From contig NZ_KB907450.1 in NCBI RefSeq assembly GCF_000382045.1, positions 310,001-374,000 on the forward strand: a stretch of DNA of 64,000 bases. Direction: 5' to 3'. Made by a program: the position numbers and the translations under genes. The notes beneath the pieces are model-generated. The model was not told the DNA's origin. It was given only the letters and a program-made list of their open reading frames with translations, and made no database searches. This DNA comes from Variovorax atrisoli 110B. Lineage in GTDB: Bacteria > Pseudomonadota > Gammaproteobacteria > Burkholderiales > Burkholderiaceae_C. Below, piece after piece: positions 61,434-64,000 of this stretch (position 1 is its first letter; each line of letters starts with the position of its first letter).

Positions 61434-63667
61434 CCGTCCCCGTCCAAACCCCCGTGTCGAACCACATCGGCAACGGCATCACCACCTCCTTCGCCTACGG
61501 GTTCAAGCTGCTCGATGAGGTCGACATCAATGTTTCCGTCGACGGGGTTGTTCTGAGCCTGGGCGTCGACTACACGGTGACAGGGGTCGATGTTGAAGCC
61601 GGCGGCACGGTCGTCTTCGCGGTCGCACCCGCGGCCCTGAGCGCCGTGGCCCTCGTGCGGCGCGTGGCGCTCAACCGGCTCACGGACTACCAGTACTCAG
61701 GGGATTTCCAGTCCGACACCGTGAATCGGGATTTCGACCGCATGGTGATGATGCTGCAGGACAGCGGCCTCGCGCTCGCGAACACGATTCGCCTCCCTCC
61801 TGGTGATGCGGCCAGCGGCGTGCTCCCCGACGCTGCAGGGCGTGCACTCAAGGGCCTGGCCTTCGATGCCGAAGGCGATCTCTTCCTGACCGCTGCGGCT
61901 GGCAACGCTGATGTGCTCGCCGCGGCCCTCGGCTCGTCCAGCACCGCATCGCAAGGCGGGGGCCTGGTGGCCTACGATTCCTCCAAGAGCTATGCCGCAG
62001 GCACCGTCGGGAAGGGGATCAAGGATGCGGCGCAGGCCGGGGCCGATGCTTCGGCCACCGCCGCCGGCGCGGTCACGAACATCAACACGTACAAGACCGA
62101 TATCGCCGACCTCACCAACTCGGCGAAAGGCGCGGCCCTTGTGGCGTACAAGACGACGTACACCGGCGGCGTGGGGCGCTCGCTGGCTGCAAAGCTCGCC
62201 GACACCCTGAGCGTCAAAGACTTCGGCGCCGTGGGCAACGGCGTGGCTGATGACACCACCGCGCTGCAGGCCGCCATCAACGCAGCGAACGCCAGCGGCA
62301 AGGTCGTCTATCTGCCCGCCGGCATCTATCGGACGACCTCGGTTCTGTCCGTCACGAAGGGCATTCGCATCACCGGCGACGGCGCCAGCCCTTACAACCC
62401 GCAGATCGGCACGGTAGGAGGCGGCTCGTGGCTGCACTTCGACCACATGGGCAACGGCATCTATGTGCTGCAGTCCGGCAACTTCACGTCTGGCGTGCGT
62501 TTCGACAACTTCGGGACGCGCCGCACGCAGCCCGCGCCGGCGCCAGGATGGACGCCGACCGCCTACGACTACGACATCGTGGTCGATAACTCGGACGTCG
62601 ACATCAGCGACTTCGTGCTCCTGAATCCCGCCAAGGGCATCAAGCTGATCAACGGCAACGCCGGCCGGCTCATGATCAACCGGCTTCGCGGGCAACCGCT
62701 CATGACCGGCATCCGAATCGAAGAATGCTTCGACGTGGTGCACTTCAACCAGATCCACTTCTGGCCGTTCTGGCAGATCGACAGCCGCGTCACCGACTAC
62801 ACGTTGATCAACAGCAACGCCTTCGAGTTCTTCCGCTGCGACAACCCGCTGCTGTCGAACATCTTCACGATCCTCTACAAGGCCGGCATCTACATCGGGC
62901 AGGGCACGACGGGCACGGTGTCGAAGATGCACCTGGTAAACGGCGACTTCGACGCCGGCACCTATGGCATCTGGGTGGGCGCCGCATCGAACGGCGCCAC
63001 CGGGCAATTCAACAACGTCACCAGCGAGCCGAAGCCGGGCATCGCGAACACCTACGGCATCTACGTCGAAGGGTCCAATGCGCTGCTCGACTTCGGGCTC
63101 GTTGGCCTGAACAACACCCGCAACAACGCGGTCCGCGTCAACGGCTCCAACAACGAGTTGCGCTTCGCATCCCTGACGGTGAAGGGCTACGACCTGGGCG
63201 CGCAGAACTTCCCTGCGATCGAGGCCCTGAACTCCAACATCGTGCGTTTCGCGCAGACGCCGTACATCATCAACGGTGGCGGTTCCGGCGGGCGTTTCGC
63301 GGAGGCCACGGGCGCGATCTACTCTCCGGAATGGCGCAGCTTCGCGCCGTCGGTCACGCCTTCATCGGGGACGATCAGCGCTTTCGGCACGGTGTCGGGC
63401 CGGTTCATGCGGCACGGCAATTCCTGCAAGGTGGCGGTCGACATCTCGATCACCACCAATGGCACCGGCGCCGGTGCGATCAACGTTCAACTGCCGGTCA
63501 CCGCCCAGTTCCAGGCGACCGGCGCCGGGCGGGACGTGAACGTCGGCGGGAACATGCTGTCGTTCAACTTCAACGGCAACACTGGCGGCATCCTGAAGTA
63601 CGACAACTCGTACCCGGCCGCAAACGGCAGTCGCCTGGTTGCTACGGGCGAGTATCCGATTTCGTGA
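61430..63667 (+). CDS. Tail fibre / spike with pectate-lyase-like body
   Basis: 745 residues. The first 150 match the T7-type fibre N-terminal domain that docks on the tail (NGITTSFAYGFKLLDEVDI, ALNRLTDYQYSGDFQSDTVNRDFDRMVMMLQD). After an Ala-rich coil, VKDFGAVGNGVADDTTALQAAINAANASGKVVYLPAGIY begins a right-handed beta-helix of the pectate-lyase type, as in tailspikes that degrade polysaccharide. The C-terminal 120 residues form a separate beta domain. It probably binds and cleaves host surface glycan. It overlaps the terminase by 4 bases. Confidence 0.9.
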   Translation: MTVPVQTPVSNHIGNGITTSFAYGFKLLDEVDINVSVDGVVLSLGVDYTVTGVDVEAGGTVVFAVAPAALSAVALVRRVALNRLTDYQYSGDFQSDTVNRDFDRMVMMLQDSGLALANTIRLPPGDAASGVLPDAAGRALKGLAFDAEGDLFLTAAAGNADVLAAALGSSSTASQGGGLVAYDSSKSYAAGTVGKGIKDAAQAGADASATAAGAVTNINTYKTDIADLTNSAKGAALVAYKTTYTGGVGRSLAAKLADTLSVKDFGAVGNGVADDTTALQAAINAANASGKVVYLPAGIYRTTSVLSVTKGIRITGDGASPYNPQIGTVGGGSWLHFDHMGNGIYVLQSGNFTSGVRFDNFGTRRTQPAPAPGWTPTAYDYDIVVDNSDVDISDFVLLNPAKGIKLINGNAGRLMINRLRGQPLMTGIRIEECFDVVHFNQIHFWPFWQIDSRVTDYTLINSNAFEFFRCDNPLLSNIFTILYKAGIYIGQGTTGTVSKMHLVNGDFDAGTYGIWVGAASNGATGQFNNVTSEPKPGIANTYGIYVEGSNALLDFGLVGLNNTRNNAVRVNGSNNELRFASLTVKGYDLGAQNFPAIEALNSNIVRFAQTPYIINGGGSGGRFAEATGAIYSPEWRSFAPSVTPSSGTISAFGTVSGRFMRHGNSCKVAVDISITTNGTGAGAINVQLPVTAQFQATGAGRDVNVGGNMLSFNFNGNTGGILKYDNSYPAANGSRLVATGEYPIS

Positions 63668-63675
63668 GGCGCTAA

Positions 63676-63996
63676 ATGAAGCACGACTTGAGCGACATCG
63701 TGAAACTCGACCCGACGACCACGGATCTCGGAGAGCTGCGGGACAGAGTTGGCAACCTCGAGGAGGGATTCGGCACCTTCCAGACCGAGCTCGCCGAAAA
63801 CACTGCGGCCACGAAGCGCATCGAAGGCAATACGGCGGAGCTGATCGAGGCATTCGCCAACGTCAAGGGCGCGTTCAAGGTGCTCAACTGGATCGGCAAG
63901 TTCGCGCGACCGTTGGGTTATATCGCTGGCCTGCTCGCCGCGGTGGCCAGTCTGTGGACCGCCTATAAGACCGGCACGACGGTCACGCCGAAATGA
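63676..63996 (+). CDS. Holin-like membrane protein
   Basis: 106 residues. A coiled soluble front (GELRDRVGNLEEGFGTFQTELAENTAATKRIEGNTAELI) precedes one C-terminal membrane helix (PLGYIAGLLAAVASLWTA). This is the form of XkdX/holin-accessory proteins and phage small holins (type III-like). It lies after the tail-fibre gene, where lysis genes start in T7-like phages. Its stop overlaps the next gene. Confidence 0.65.
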   Translation: MKHDLSDIVKLDPTTTDLGELRDRVGNLEEGFGTFQTELAENTAATKRIEGNTAELIEAFANVKGAFKVLNWIGKFARPLGYIAGLLAAVASLWTAYKTGTTVTPK

Positions 63997-64000
63997 ACGC
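63993..64000 (+). CDS. Next gene, partial (start only)
   Basis: ATGAACGC begins inside the stop of the holin-like gene (ATGA overlap) and is cut by the window edge. By position, an endolysin or spanin gene is likely, but no residues beyond Met-Asn are visible. Confidence 0.4.

Larger units (their letters stand above)
26356..64000. mobile_element. Temperate podovirus prophage (left end to tail/lysis genes)
   Basis: The region from the tRNA-Ser 3' end to the window edge holds an integrase, leftward recombination operon, CI/Cro switch, replication genes and a complete T7-like head-tail module including terminase and tail fibre. No host-like gene interrupts it. Lysis genes have just begun at the right edge (a holin-like protein), so a few kilobases including attR are missing. 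All modules seen are intact, so it may be an active prophage. Confidence 0.93.

Noticed and set aside
26567..64000. Single-subunit phage RNA polymerase, as in T7
   Set aside because: No frame of sufficient size or motif in the window; may lie outside or be absent.

Overview
The window looks like a chromosomal segment of a GC-rich betaproteobacterium, most likely Comamonadaceae and probably Variovorax. That is inferred from gene content, operon layout and a Comamonadaceae-style extragenic repeat; no database search was possible. It has two parts: host housekeeping genes (1 to about 26.26 kb), and the left end plus most of a temperate phage (26.36 kb to the end), which sits beside a tRNA-Ser(GCU) gene and runs off the right edge.

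Host part: a minor-pilin operon pilV-pilW-pilX-pilY1-pilE (+) meets glyA-nrdR (-) tail to tail. glyA carries a ZTP (pfl-type) riboswitch in its leader. Then come a lytic transglycosylase (-), a 670-bp gap holding an AT-rich dyad and a strongly structured RNA candidate ending in an intrinsic terminator, a very large DUF748/AsmA-like envelope protein and a DUF349 protein (+). A minus-strand cluster follows (TPR protein, ppiA, ppiB, lpxH, mtfA). Last is a plus-strand series: cysS, an AlkA-type glycosylase, accA, tilS and lysC.

Phage part: tRNA-Ser, terminator, integrase. A dense leftward operon (35.77 to 27.74 kb) encodes many tiny proteins, a YqaJ-type exonuclease, RecT and an AlpA-like regulator. 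The lambda-like switch has a CI-type S24 repressor, a Cro-like protein, three operators between them and two more at the leftward promoter. A rightward early operon carries an HTH regulator, HNH nuclease, O-like and P-like replication proteins with a probable origin inside the O-like gene, a RuvC-like resolvase and an HTH protein in the Q position. The late genes follow T7-like order: portal, scaffold, capsid, tail tubular A and B, internal virion proteins, terminase small and large subunits, tail fibre/spike, holin-like protein. So lambda-like control and recombination are joined to a T7-like podovirus virion.

Most notable unexplained signals: a two-box motif (15-bp palindrome, 11-bp gap, 8-bp box) upstream of the late operon and of the capsid gene, possibly a phage late promoter; a 365-bp non-coding stretch bounded by two copies of the palindrome; the structured RNA at about 9 kb; a minus-strand membrane-protein gene between two internal virion genes; and a small secreted protein translationally coupled to the repressor. 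Two gene starts were fixed at TTG codons (accA, ppiA) because good Shine-Dalgarno sites precede them. Bases 1-108 hold no gene I can support.
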